Assembly (NCBI RefSeq): GCF_042767895.1
Contig: NC_091550.1
Span: 23,528,207-23,592,206 of the forward strand
DNA from: Penaeus vannamei
Lineage: Eukaryota; Arthropoda; Malacostraca; Decapoda; Penaeidae
Direction: 5' to 3'
Length of the DNA: 64,000 nucleotides
Shown here: piece by piece, positions 12,131 to 23,264 of the stretch
Position numbering within the stretch: the stretch's first letter is position 1
How the letters are laid out: each line of letters starts with the position of its first letter
Made by a program: the position numbers and the translations under genes
Notes under the pieces: generated by a model
Told to the model about the DNA's origin: nothing
Databases searched by the model: none
What the model saw: the letters and a program-made list of their open reading frames with translations, nothing else

Positions 12131-13186
12131 ATGGCCAGTGATGAAGATTCTTTACGCTTCATAGAGACATTAAGGCTTGCCCCTTCGTCAAATAGCCCAT
12201 CTGCATTAGATTTTGATGGTTTTCCTCCTTTGACCACGGCTCCGACCACTGATGCTAATACCCCCTCTTTGACGCTTAAGAATAACTCTAACCATTCCGA
12301 AATACCCACCCAGGTTATTACTCAACCCCAAGAAAGCACCTCTTTCTCATTCCCAACATTCTCCTCCTCATCTCCTCTTCATTGTCAACCCCCTCTTAGA
12401 TTATTATTACACTTCTTCCTTATTGTCCTCCCCCCGCAGAACTACACTCTACACCATCCCATCCTCCTCTCGCCTTCGTCCTTCTACTGCTTCTACCTCT
12501 GCGAACCTTCTGAGTACTCTATTTGGCCCAACCAAATGGGATCGATTCTTTGTGATTCCCCCCACAGCCCTCTATTTTTAGAATACCCTTCTCTTTCAGC
12601 AGTGCCTCCAGAAACAAGTCACTCTGATCGTTCACGCCATGTCACGGTTACATCTCAAGATCAAGCCCGTGTACAATCTACCCTAATTAACCTTACTGGC
12701 AAAGCCATTCCTGCCGAACCTCACCCATCTCTTACAACTTGTACTGGAACTGTTTCTATTCCCCCAAATGCTTGTCCAATGTATAACAAGGACTGGTCAG
12801 ACTGTGAAAATGAGCTACTTTCCTGCCTTGGTGAATATGATGCAGTGGCAGTACAGTGTTACACTCTTCCTCCCAGAGGCCAAAGTGAATCCCACATCAA
12901 TGTTGCTAAGATTAGCTTCAATAGGGAAGAAGTCTCCCATGAGGTTTACATTGGTGGATTGTCTAATCATGTCCGACAATAACGAACCCTTCCTCGTCAA
13001 TGTCAGAAATGTTGGCGTTTTGGCCACCCAGCCAATCATTGTAGCTCCACAGCCCACTGCCCTCTATGTGCCCAACCTGGTCATGACCGTTCGAATTGTC
13101 CTGTTCACTCACGTACATGTGCCAATTGTATTTTACTAGGAGCTGCCTTGCCTATAAGTTTGAATGTGAGGTAGCAGTCCTCAGAG
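12131..13186 (+). pseudogene. Element B ORF1, 5' portion
   Basis: ATG at 12131 opens MASDEDSLRFIETLRLAP, matching the ORF1 start of the intact copy (M-x-S-N/D-E). An out-of-frame stretch (~12360-12500) is followed by the core (GTVSI...DWSDCENELLSCL near 12750-12830). A stop at 12980 precedes the knuckle region, which continues in shifted frames: CQKCWRFGHPANHC (~13000), CPLCAQPGHDRSNC (~13060) and a truncated third knuckle (~13115). The reading ends at cctcagagTTGA, where the DNA transposon enters. ORF1 resumes at 17371 after the insert. Confidence 0.75.
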
Positions 13187-13190
13187 TTGA

Positions 13191-13334
13191 GGGTCTTCTG
13201 GTCTGGTCTTTTACGGCGAATTTCGCCTATCTTGCCGAAATTGAATAAGATGCATTTTCAAGGAGTTCCTAGGCCCCCGGTTCTCCCCGGAAAATTTCAA
13301 GACCCGACCGTTATTTTTCAGGTGGGAGCAGCCA
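13191..13334 (+). repeat. Left terminal inverted repeat of the TTAA transposon
   Basis: Starts with GGG after TTGA. It aligns by eye to the reverse complement of 17226-17366 with scattered mismatches and small indels, up to the shared agcagcca at the inner edge. Confidence 0.8.
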
Positions 13335-13939
13335 TTTTCGATGTCGACTGAAATATTTTTTTTCACATTACCTTAGAAAATCGGCAATTGTGACGTAATG
13401 ATTAGAGGTAATAATAAAATGAGATTTTCTAAAAAGCTTATTAAATTTCACATAAGATGAGACCAACCTTATTTTTTTCGGAATAATTTTCAAAATCTGG
13501 CAAGCGTCTAAAAAACGACAATGAAGAAATTTTTCATACAAATAGATAAACATGATATGCCGTTCATATGGAGTATTTTCTTTTCTTTATGTTTTCATCA
13601 TACATAGTGAGTTTGATCTATGAGCAAAATATTTCGAAAATGCAAACCTCCCCCCGCCCACCCAAATGGGGGGTAGGATTGCCAAATGATCCGGATCACT
13701 ACCAAAATTTTATAGAATATTAATTAGGCTAAGACAAACACCAGGTAATTTTTGGGTAATTTTCTATATTACCTTCGCCACACCGATATCGACGATTTTG
13801 GTATCGTTGGATTCCTCTCACTGTCCACATTCCAAATATGTAGGTTTTATTGCGCGGAAACCCCCAGTTAGCGAGAAACTTGGCCCCGATTACAAGGGAG
13901 GGCATGGAAGGTTCTAGAGAAAATCGAGGTTAAATAACA

Positions 13940-14744
13940 CTAATAATATAACCCACAGTGAAAATAACCATGGTTATTCATATGACTTTCCATTCCAGGG
14001 GGCTGAGCCCCCTGCGATCCCCCTGGGGGGGGGGGGCTGCCGCCCCCTAACCCCCGCCGGGGAAACAAAACCTCCATCACGTATTCCCGGCAGGCTAGAG
14101 CGTTACACAATTCTCGTCGATCGCGGAGGGCGGACGTATTACATTTACCTCGTAACATTCCCACTGAATCAGCATACTAACCTTAACATTGTCAGCATTG
14201 TATACAGACACGATTGTAGTATAATCAGGATGAACAGAGTATACCATGAACAGATCAGCGCCCTTGTCGGGGGGTTTCGCGCATCTCTCGATGTTACGCC
14301 GATGGCCTCAAGGTCGAGTTTCCCGTCCCCTGGAACCACGATTTTCGAAATCCTAACCGAAATAACCGTCGCATTCAGTACTTCGCCATGGCCGCCGCGA
14401 TGACAGTGTGTGAAGGGTTCTACTCCGAGATAGATTTCCTGCGCGAGGTAGCAACAAGACAGGATGAGATTCTGCGTGAAAGGAGCACCCTCTCTACTAT
14501 CGGCGGCATTTATCAATCAGGTTAATACCTTAAAAATCTTTGGTTATTGTAGGTTATCGGCTCCGCGTCTAGTTCGTGTGCGCTCTATCCTGCCGTGAAT
14601 ACCTGGTGGAGATTTTGTTTCCTCGGCGGGGGGTTGGGGGGCGGTAGCCCCCCCCCCTAGGGGGGGTCGCAGGGGGCGCAGCCCCCTGCAATGGAAAGTT
14701 ATGTGAATAACCATGGATATTTTCACTGTGGGTTATATTATTAG
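13940..14744. mobile_element. Fold-back / MITE-like element with G+C-rich stems
   Basis: The first ~150 bp (ctaataatataaccca ... gggggctgagccccc ... cccccgccgggg) is the inverse of the last ~150 bp, which ends tgggttatattattag. The arms contain runs of G and C that would form very stable hairpins. The central ~500 bp includes a 115-codon open frame on the minus strand (14169-14516) with no recognisable motif. The arms resemble those of the fold-back in NFS1 intron 1 at 59582-60328. Confidence 0.7.
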
Positions 14745-14754
14745 GGTAATTTTC

Positions 14755-15070
14755 TATATTACGTCCGCCGCTCCGGCCGCCGCTCCGACATCGTCGCCCC
14801 CGATATAGTGCCCAAGTTTGCCGCTAACAAGGGGTTTTCGCGCAATAAAACCTACATATTTGGATTGTACAGAGTGATAGGAATCCAACGATACCAAAAT
14901 CGTCAAAATTACTATATTACGTCCGCTGCTCCGACCGCCGCTCCGACATAGTCGCCCCCGATATAGTGCCCAAGTTTGCCGCTAACTGGGGGTTTCCGCG
15001 CAATAAAACCTACACATTTGGATTGTGCAGAGTGAGAGGAATCCAACGATACCAAAATCGTCGATATCGG
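14755..15070 (+). repeat. Two tandem 158-bp units
   Basis: tatattacgtccgc(c/t)gctcc occurs at 14755 and 14913. Both units continue through gatatagtgcccaagtttg, the gcgcaataaaacctaca block and ccaacgataccaaaatcgtc. The second unit doubles as the right inverted repeat of the nested element. Confidence 0.75.
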
Positions 15071-15503
15071 TGTGGCGAAGGTAATATAGACAATTACCAA
15101 TTTTATTATTATTAGAATCTGTCCATAACTTTTCGAGTTAGAAAAAAAAAATCCTGGATCCAAACCATGGTCCGTATCACCACCAAAGTGCAATAAGCGT
15201 CAAAGTTAGGTTAAAACACACCTCATGAAAATGTGTTCAGAACTTTTAGAAATATCAGAAAACAAACACAAAACAACAAACAAACAAACGGAAGTAACTA
15301 TAAATAAACAAAAGGTCATGGGGTACACGAAAATGACCTATATGTGCTTATATGCCTTATATACATACTTTTATATCGCCATGTAGCTGTATTTCGTCTT
15401 TCCATGGGGTCTGAGTGTGAAATTAGAGGTTAAACAATTAGAAAGACTGCAATTTTTCCCTAATATTTTTCTTTGTTTGAAAAATGTATTTTTTTTCTTT
15501 TTT

Positions 15504-15695
15504 GGTGATTTTTTTATTTTTTGACTGTAATTCAAACACTGTTTGAGCGAATTCGAAAAAAAATGTACCACAGAGATGAAACTCACACCCTTTTATCTGG
15601 ACCTTGCCTGATCTCTGTGGTATATATATATATTTTTTCGAAATCAGCTGAACTGTTTTTGATTTATTGTCAAAAAAAAAAAAAAAAATCACCAA
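15504..15695. repeat. ~75-bp imperfect inverted repeat (hairpin)
   Basis: The left arm (ttggtgattt ... gtaccacagaga) is the imperfect inverse of the right arm (tctctgtggtat ... aatcaccaaa), with a short loop around ctggaccttgcctga. Confidence 0.65.
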
Positions 15696-15719
15696 ATAAT
15701 AATTTAGAAATTTGACCAA

Positions 15720-15873
15720 AGCAGAATATTAAAAAAAAGGTCATTCTGATCGTTTTATTTTATAGAATCATCCCTCTCATAGGGAATGTAGGAAGCACTT
15801 TTTTCGATTTCGACTTTATTTTATTATTATTATTATTATTTTTTTTAGAAAAAAAAATACCGAGCCGAAAAAG

Positions 15874-15950
<77 letters not shown>

Positions 15951-16026
15951 TATATATATATAGATAAATATATATATATAAATATATATATAAATATATA
16001 TATAAATATATATATAAATTATATAT

Positions 16027-16121
<95 letters not shown>

Positions 16122-16220
16122 TTTACAAGAAGCACAGGGAAAAAAATCGAAAAATCCACTTCCTACATTCCCTAAATATTTTATTTATCTTCAGAATGAG
16201 CCATAATACGTTTATTTTGG
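15720..16220. repeat. Imperfect palindrome centred on a long (TA)n tract
   Basis: agggaatgtaggaag...ttttttcgat (15780) pairs with atcgaaaaa...cttcctacattccct (16145), and tcattctga (~15741) pairs with tcagaatga (~16192). The centre is (TA)n with interspersed CA and AAATATA units (15875-16119). Confidence 0.65.
15875..16119. repeat. (TA)n microsatellite
   Basis: About 245 bp of TA dinucleotides with short CACACA and TAAATA interruptions. The equivalent tract in the second copy differs in length and in its interruptions, as expected of slippage or of sequencing error. Confidence 0.95.
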
Positions 16221-17225
16221 ACTAAATTTGCCTCTGGAACGGCATTTCTGCGCAAATAAGTATACTTCCAAGATAACGGTCGTTAAGTTTTTTTTTTTTT
16301 TTTTTATCTTTTCATCATTTTTTTATATGAAAAATGAAAGGGAGAAGCATAATCTTCCTATACCATAATTGTTTATCGTGTACCTGCATTCCGAAGCCTT
16401 TCGGGCATTGCCAGCACGTATAGTGTAGAGTGGTGGCAGTGATCTGGGGGGGTCTATAGGCCTACATTGACCATTTTATAAAATCTCTCATAAATCCCCC
16501 CCCCCCTAAAAAAAAAAAAAAAAATCATGCAGACATTCTGATTCCTTCTGTTATAATATGCAGAAGCCATTTTGAGAAGTAGACCTTACTTATTTTTTTG
16601 GTGAATATTTTCCGGTGACTGTTAAAACACCCTAATAGGAAATTTTGAAAATATGTGTCACTTTTATAAGAAGCACATGAAATTACAGCAATTCCTTATT
16701 GCAGCATGTAATAGATCTATCATTCAGCTACAAAACGAGCCATAATACTTAAAATCTTAAAATCGGACTGAAAATATGTGTGCTATGTGTAAAAATGTGA
16801 AGGACCTAATAATTGCGATCTTTCCTTTTCATTATTTATACATTTTACAGGACAAGTCATGTACGAAATACTTGTATATGATATAATTATCTATTATTTA
16901 CCTATTATTGTTGCACGAATGGGGTTATACAACGTATAATATTGGTCAAAGAAATAACCGTTCTCCAGCCGGACGGGTATTATACGCGTCCTTTTCTCAG
17001 CGCGGCCAGGCGTCGTGGACCATGGCACACGTGTCTTTGTATCTGCGGATCACTGGTGTTTAACTCTACAGGGCCACGTGGCCAATTTTCACACTCAGAC
17101 TCCCATGAATAGACGAAATGTTATTACAGGGCGGTGTAATAGTATATATATAAGGTATGTAAGGATATATAGATCTTTTGTTTATCGCCGTGGATATTGT
17201 TCCGGCACTGGATTTTCTAACAGTT

Positions 17226-17366
17226 TGGCTGCTACCACCTAAAAAACAGCGTTTGGGCCTTGAAATTTTCAGGGGAGAATCGGAGACCCTGAAACTCCTT
17301 GAAAATGCACAAAACTCGATTTCGGCAAAATTGGTGAAAAACGCCGAAAAAAAGGACACGCTCCCC
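17226..17366 (-). repeat. Right terminal inverted repeat of the TTAA transposon
   Basis: Reverse complement of the left end. It ends ...ctcccc immediately before the TTAA at 17367. Confidence 0.8.
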
Positions 17367-17370
17367 TTAA

Positions 17371-18145
17371 ACCAGGTTTCACTTTACTTGAGACCACACA
17401 GGAAGCACAACGACAAGGTTTTTCTCTCTCCACTTATTCCAAAACAGTCCTACGCTCTGCTCCCCCACCATCTACACAAGATGTTTCTGCATCTCCCCAG
17501 ATATCTTTCCCCTGTACCCTGAACCTACATCCTATGTCTACTCACCCTTTCCACCATTTTCCATCGTAAATCCAGATACTCCCATCTCTACCACTTCCCC
17601 GATACCTACCCCACCTCCTCACTTTAGTTGTCGTACCAGGCATTCTCTCCTACATCTTCCTTTTCATCTGTTCCTTAGATATCTATCTCCCCTTCTCCTT
17701 ATAAGAGAACCTTTGTTTCTCAGTCCTCTATACCTAATTCCCCTCCAGAAACCCTTGGAGACATTCAAAACTTCCTAAAGATGACCCAAGAAAACACTCC
17801 GCTCTCTCATCCCCCCCCCCCCCCCAATCCGTCTGTTCCTACTCCTGATACATTTAAAGTTTTTGCAGATATTCATCCTCTTTCCCGTATTTCCTGATGC
17901 TTCACCACCTTCCCCAGTCTCCCTTTCTTAATCCCTGGATTCTTCTCCTGCTTCTCCAACAGCCACCTCTGTTTTCCTTGATCAATGTCCCTACTCCTTC
18001 CCCAGTCACAGATACACTGCAATTCACTCAGTTCTATTATTCCTTGAACATTTTTCCTATACCTTCCCCAGTGAGAGATTCACTATATTTCTTTCAATCG
18101 CCCTACCCCCTTAACCCTCCCCTTTCTACTATTTTCTGCTCGTAG
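17371..18145 (+). pseudogene. Element B ORF1, 3' portion after the insertion
   Basis: Immediately right of the TTAA at 17367 the sequence reads as the GxTLxE-x-x-QEAQRQGF segment that follows the third knuckle in the intact ORF1. A degenerate Pro/Ser/Thr-rich C-terminal region follows, with several frame changes and a long C homopolymer near 17813. ORF2 is absent. Confidence 0.7.
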
Positions 18146-18335
18146 TTCACTTGCTCCCCCTTTTTTCCCTTTTCACTAGCATACTATCCTATAACGCTCT
18201 GAAACCTTTGTCATCCAACACATTTTATAATCTCTAACTGTCCTTTGCTATTTCCGACGCAATATTTTACCATAGAGCTATATGACCTTTGATGTCTAGC
18301 TCATTTATTTTCAAATATTAAACATTAATAAGAAC

Positions 18336-19026
18336 CTAGTTAGAGCGATGTATCTTGAGGGAGGGTATCCGATTTATTGGGTTTCAAGAAGGGTTGAAGA
18401 TAGTTAATAGGAAGGATATAGAGGAAGATGGGAGGTGTCGAAGCATACGATAGTGAATACCGTCAGGGCCTACATGAGTGTTGCGGCACGACTGTAAGGC
18501 AGTATTGAGTTCAGAGGAAGAACAAAGCATTATAAGACTCAGCAGAGGATAGGGTGAAGCTGATGGGCGTTCTTTCCCTGATAGTCTTAATGGAAGAAAA
18601 ATGTGGGGAAAGGTGAGAGCCACTACTGACCTGGCTGAAATAGTCGCCCAATTCATTAGCGACTTGGATAGGATCAGAGATGAGAGTATCTCGAATATGG
18701 AGGACGGGGGCTGGATGGGGGGAATATTTACCTGATGGAACCGGTGCAAAACAGCTGAAATAGATGTAGATGTAATTGGGGAAACATAATTTCGCCAGCT
18801 ATTTGGTTTACTGTTTCGGATTGTATGATGAGACAGGCAGATGCTCTTTTAAAGGAGATAAGGGCTGATCGCTGGTGAGGGGTGCCTCGTTTGTAGCAAT
18901 AACAGTACCAAGCTGCACGTTTTAAGTGAAGAGCTTTGGTGCAATCAGAATTCCACCATGGAACACACTTGGAGGTAAAAGGTCTTTAGGTTCAAGGAAT
19001 GGCTGTATAGGCAACTCTTAGGACCG
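18336..19026 (-). mobile_element. Fragment of LINE M0: endonuclease-RT linker and start of RT
   Basis: On the minus strand the fragment starts at VLRVAYTAIP (linker), passes CRNTHVGPDGIHYRMLRHLP (RT entry) and LLTIF. A ~60 bp deletion follows, and it ends in the segment that normally encodes YRPIALTS. Frame breaks are numerous. Its 5' edge is fused to the truncated RNase H of LINE M1. It probably continues the LINE whose 5' part lies at 51849-53153 (second copy of this fragment: 40301-40990). Confidence 0.7.
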
Positions 19027-21935
19027 AGTTACCGAATGATGCCAAGTTCTCTGCTTTTTCGTTGCCGGGAATCCCGACATGGCTGGGTATCCAGCAAAAA
19101 TTTACGGCTTTCTGTCGTGTAGGCAGGTAGCACAGCTGATCTTGGATTTTATGGACTATGGGGCTGGTAGGGTGAATGGATTTTATGAGTAATATTGAGT
19201 TGCGTGAGTCCGTGAAGATGGTGAAGGATGAGGAAGAGATAGAAGACATACTTAATAGTGCAAAGAGGATAGCATATATTTCTGTTGTAAGGACACTCGA
19301 TTCAAGTGGTTGAGGAAAACTGTATGACTACGGCAAAAGCAGGACCTGAGGTGGATTTAGAGCCGTTGGTGTAGACATGAGTACTGGAGGAGTGGCTAGA
19401 GATATGTGCAAGGAAATGTGTGAGGAGGACAGAAGGTGGAATATTTGACTTTGGTAAGTCATGGAATATAGCAGAGCAATTACAAGAGGTAGGTATTAGC
19501 CAGGGAGGGAAGATTTAGGTAAAAAGAGGAAGAATCCGGAGATGAGGAAAAGATGAACGAGAAAGAAGAACGCCCATACGAACAGGGAAAGGGACAGATA
19601 AACGTGGAGAGGAAGAGAAGATACGATAAAGTGGTTGAGGGACAGTTGGCTTGGAGAGAGAAAATTGGTGAAAGCGAGCATAGCTTCCTAGGGATAGAAG
19701 AGCGCAGGATAAGTGGGAGAGGGTTTGTAGTAGTTGGAGGCGATGGCGGGCTTTTTCTTTAATGGAAAGGATATGATCTCGCCAAGATAACTTGGAGTCA
19801 AACTTGCCGGAAGATCGGGATTGGATAGGGGTATTATAAAGGAGTGGAGGTTGGGAGCATATACATGAACAAGAGAAAAGGATGGAGAAAGTTTTAGAGG
19901 TAGAGAAACGAAAGCCATGGTTGGTAGTCGAGGAAGAGATTGATGTTATTAACGATTGGATAAGTTGATGGAGGACTTTTAAGGAAGGGCCAGAGGCGAA
20001 GATGGCTAGATCATCTACATACAGTGATGAACGGATTCTTGGTGGTAAAGCGGAAACCAATCTGTTTACAGGTATGAGGAACAGTGTGGTGCTCAGTACA
20101 CAGCCTTGTAGGACACCTTCAAATTGAGGAAAAGGGGGAAGTGGAAGAGGCAAATCTGACACGGAAGATACGGTCAGAGAGGAAGGATTTTATAAAAACA
20201 TCCATGTTTATACGTATTCCGTGGAGAGATAGCTGTCGTAGTATATGGTGCCGCCAAGTAGTATCATATGTTTTTTCGAAATCGAAAAAGACAGCTAATA
20301 CTGACTCATGGCATGCAAATGCTGATGTGATTAATGTTTCTACATAGGCCAGTGGGTCAGCTGTGCTTTTGCCACGACGAAATCCGAATTGATTTGGTGA
20401 AATGATTCTAGGTACCACATTAATCTGAAATTTATCATCCTTTCCATTAATTTGCATAGGCAGCATGTAAGGGCTATGGGGCGGTAGTCTCGGGGAGTAC
20501 CTGTTTTGTTAGGTTTCGGGAAAGGTAGTACTATGGCTTCTCTCCAGTGGGGAGGAAAGTTTCCATCGTCCATATGTTATTCAATATTGAAAGAAGGAAG
20601 GATAAGGAAGTAGGAGAAAGGTATCGTAGCATACGGTAATGTATACCGTCTGGGCCTTCATGGGTGTTGCGGCATGACTGAAGTGCATTATAGATCTCAG
20701 AAGAAAAGGGTGCATTGTAAGGTTATGTGGATGGCAGGGAGGAGATATGAGTGCGTTCTTTGTCTGACTAAGAAAGAGAAATGAGGAGAAAATCGAGAGC
20801 CACTACTGACAGCTAAAAAAGGCACCAAGTTCAGTAGCTACTTGAGGAGGGTCAGAAATGAAGTTTTTATGAATATGGAGGACGGGGGCAGGATGAGGAG
20901 GATGTTCTCCGGATAAATTATGGATCTACTGCCAGACTGCAGAGATTGGTTTGGAAGATGTTGTGGAGGATACATAGTTTTGCCAGCTTTTTGTCATGGA
21001 GTTACGGCGAAAGTGGGCTGATGCTTTGTTAGTTGACTGGGAGTGACTCTCTCGTGTCGGCAGCTATTCCAAGCTGCGCGCTTCAGTGCACTTTCGTACA
21101 TTCAAGGTTCCACTATGGAACACATTTTGAGGTTGGGAGGTTCGAGGGATGGTTATATAGGCTGTATTTAGAACGTTAGTTGTGAAGTATTGGAGCATTT
21201 CTGAGGTGGTAGAGAAGGATGATGGAGGAAGTTCAAGAATAGAGAGAGAAATAAAGGTATTCCAGTCTGCTCTGTCAAAGCACCAGCGAGGAGGGTTTGG
21301 GAGTGGGATATAGGATGTTGAAGAAGAATTGGGAAGTGATCACTAGTTTGGGAATTGTTTGGGACAGGCCAGTGGAAGTCTATATGAAGGGTAGGAGAGC
21401 AAAGAGAGTAACTAGGCTTGAAAAGGATTGAGTGTGTATGTCGAAGTGAGTGGGACTGTTGGAATTTAGGAGGATAAGGTCAGTTTTAGCTAGAAATTGT
21501 TCTAAGAAGCTCACCCCTGGTATTAATAATAGTCACCCCAGAGGGTATGGCGACAGTTAAAGTCTCTAACTATTAAGAAAGGTGATTAGAGTTAGGAAGT
21601 AAGGTCTCAAATTCTAAAAAGTCAATAGGGAGGGAAGGAGAGAAGTAGACTGAAATGATTGTGATCCAGAAGCGGAGGGAAATGCGGATAACTGTGCAAG
21701 GTATGGTGCTTTGTAAAGGAGGTATGATATATGGTGTTTTATGATGGAGAAGTATGGAAGAAACAAATACAGAAGGAGGGGGTGACACAAAATGGTAGTT
21801 GGGAATTGGTGCTGGAATATGTGCGAGGAAGGTTTCTTGGAGGCAAACAATAGATGGATTGTAAGAAGAGAGAAAATGGCAGAGGTCAGGTCTGTATGAA
21901 CGAAAGCCTCTAATGTTCCACTGCAGCAGAGCCAT
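19027..21935 (-). pseudogene. LINE M1 ORF2, broken and 3'-truncated
   Basis: ATG at 21935 opens MALLQWNIRGFRSYRPDL, a typical endonuclease start, with CLQET ~30 residues later. Frame is lost near 21570. RT motifs follow: PFPKPNKTGTPRDYRPIALT (~20510), FGFRRGKSTADPLAY (~20390), FFDFEKTYDTTW (~20290), GVLQGCVLSTTLF (~20115) and the intact catalytic SLYVDDLAIFAS (~20030). RNase H retains FTDSRNSILLI (~19215) and CWIPSHVGIPGNEKAENLA (~19095) before the truncation at ~19027. Stops and shifts between segments preclude a functional polyprotein. Confidence 0.82.
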
Positions 21936-21945
21936 TGCGGGTCAT

Positions 21946-23264
21946 TCAACAGCTATTATGGGTGGCAATGTATGCCTGAGAGGTTAGAGGAGGGGTGTCT
22001 AGGGGGTGAAGTATGAGGTCAGGGGATGGAGGTGGTAGTGTAGTATCAAGAGAATCTTCATGGGAGGAGGGATCAGGGGGAGAATGTGAAGATATAGTAT
22101 CTGGAGGTTCATCAAGAAAGGTGGGATCTGGGGAAGGACATTGTGCTAGAAGGGATTCACGTGTGCATCCAGAAGGAAGTGGTAGAGATAGTAGAGAAGG
22201 AAGGATTTTTTGTTTGGGTACGGGTGGGGGAGTGGATAGGGTGTGTTGGGAAGGTGTGGGAGGAAGAGGGGAAGGGGGTATGTCAGGAGGGGGAGGATGG
22301 ATTTCAGCAGTCACTGTGAATGCAGCCGGAATCTGGGTAGAGATATTGATGGATGGTTGAGAATAACTTTCTCTCGTGTTATACATAGAAAGTTTCTTAT
22401 ATCCTCAAGGGTTTCTGGGGGGATTTGAGTGGAGAGGTTTGGGAAAAAAAGGATCTTTTATGGGCAGGTGAAGAGGAGATCGGTATCTGAGAATCTGAGG
22501 GTGTAGGTGTGGGATGGGATCTGGTAGGAGAAGATGGGGTGGGGCATTTGGGTTATCTGCTGTGATAGGCAAGGTGTGAAGTAGGAAGAGGCATGGGAGA
22601 AGGTTATTAGTGTCTGGATTTAGGATGGAAAAAGGATTTGACTGGGAGATATGAGAATTAGAGATGGAAAGTTGAGGAGCAGGGGAAAGTGGTGCTGTAG
22701 ATGTATAGACCACTTGGGTAGAGTGGATGGGAGTGGACTGATGTAAGGTACTGGAGTAAGTAGTGATTGAAAAACCTCTTCGTCGTGCTTTTTGTCTAGC
22801 CTCTCGTAGAGTGAGTCCTAGTTTGAATCTGAGAGTTGCTACTTCACTCGAAAATTTGTAATCAGTGCAGCCTCTATAAAATACATTATGAGGTCCACCA
22901 CAATTAGCACATGTACGTGATTGTGCAGGGCATTTTGCACGCTCCTGACCTGGTTGAGCACACAGTGGGACCAACAGTGCTTTGCAGGGTGGCCAGAACG
23001 ACAGGATTTCTGACATTGACAGGGTGGGGGTTGATATGGTCTAACGGGACAAGAAACCACTCCTATATATACTTTATGGGGAAGGTTGTGTCTACGAAAG
23101 GTAATCTTGGCAACATGATGTTGGACACGATTGCCTCTGGGGGGAATAGAGTAGCATTGTACTGATTCAGCATCATATTCAGTTAGGCAATCAAGCAAGT
23201 CGTATTCACAGTCTGTCCAGTCTTTTCCGTAGACAGGGCAATCAATTAAGGAGGGAAACAGTTC
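21946..23264 (-). pseudogene. LINE M1 ORF1, middle and C-terminal part
   Basis: The reading starts at the GTVSL motif beside the element 4 insertion, then DWTDCEYDLLDCLTEYDAESVQ (~23215-23150), and the knuckle region in two frames: CQKSCRSGHPAKHC (first knuckle, with its second Cys displaced by a one-residue insertion), CAQPGQERAKC (second, with the His changed to Gln) and CANCGGPHNVFYRGC (third, intact). The TLREARQKARRRGF segment follows, then Pro/Ser-rich sequence to the TGA at 21946. At least two frame changes occur. The stop is followed almost at once by the ORF2 ATG at 21935. Confidence 0.8.

Larger units (their letters stand above)
13755..15098. mobile_element. Nested inverted-repeat element inside the TTAA transposon
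   Basis: About 140 bp beginning ggtaattttctatattacc (13755) is the near-perfect reverse complement of the stretch ending ggtaatatagacaattacc (15098). Shared landmarks are gatatcgacgattttggtat and taggttttattgcgcggaa. The interior holds the fold-back at 13940-14744 and a 158-bp tandem duplication. It could be a MITE that inserted into the larger element. Confidence 0.7.
13191..17366. mobile_element. 4.18 kb non-autonomous TTAA-target DNA transposon
   Basis: Long imperfect terminal inverted repeats bound the element: 13191-13334 and 17226-17366, sharing for example gcattttcaaggagt, ccgaaat and gaaaatttcaag(a/g)cc. The flanks are TTGA (13187) and TTAA (17367). Removing the insert and one flank rejoins LINE ORF1 in frame at its expected LR-x-K-x-G motif, so both ends and the 4-bp target are well placed. 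TTAA targeting is typical of piggyBac-like elements, but no transposase frame is present and the ends (GGG) are not classical piggyBac ends. The interior holds fold-back elements and (TA)n. Confidence 0.82.
11885..18332 (+). mobile_element. ORF1-only LINE family-1 derivative (element B), split by a DNA transposon
   Basis: The copy begins about 100 bp inside the family 5' UTR (cctcaactaattttgc), carries ORF1 from 12131, is interrupted at 13191-17366, resumes ORF1 at 17371, and passes from ORF1 C-terminal sequence (~18145) into the family 3' UTR (the ctatatgacctttgatgtctagc block at ~18275) with no endonuclease, RT or RNase H between. It is therefore a non-autonomous derivative. It abuts element A on the left, and a minus-strand RT fragment on the right from 18336. 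Confidence 0.75.
19027..23264 (-). mobile_element. LINE M1 (family 1), left-copy portion
   Basis: Reading leftward: ORF1 from mid-protein (23264-21946), ORF2 endonuclease, RT and RNase H (21935-19027), then abrupt truncation inside RNase H. The right edge is an insertion site of another LINE (target duplication 23252-23264). The rest of the 5' part is seen only beyond the second copy, at 47951-47984 and 50854-51848. Confidence 0.8.

Noticed and set aside
14169..14516. A 115-codon minus-strand frame inside the fold-back as a transposase
   Set aside because: No DDE or other transposase motif, no homologous pattern, and the length is explicable by chance in G+C-richer DNA.
22013..22360. Gly/Ser-rich plus-strand open frame (and similar ones at 43976, 7686 and 48424)
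   Set aside because: These are antisense shadows of the Pro/Ser-rich C-terminus of LINE ORF1.
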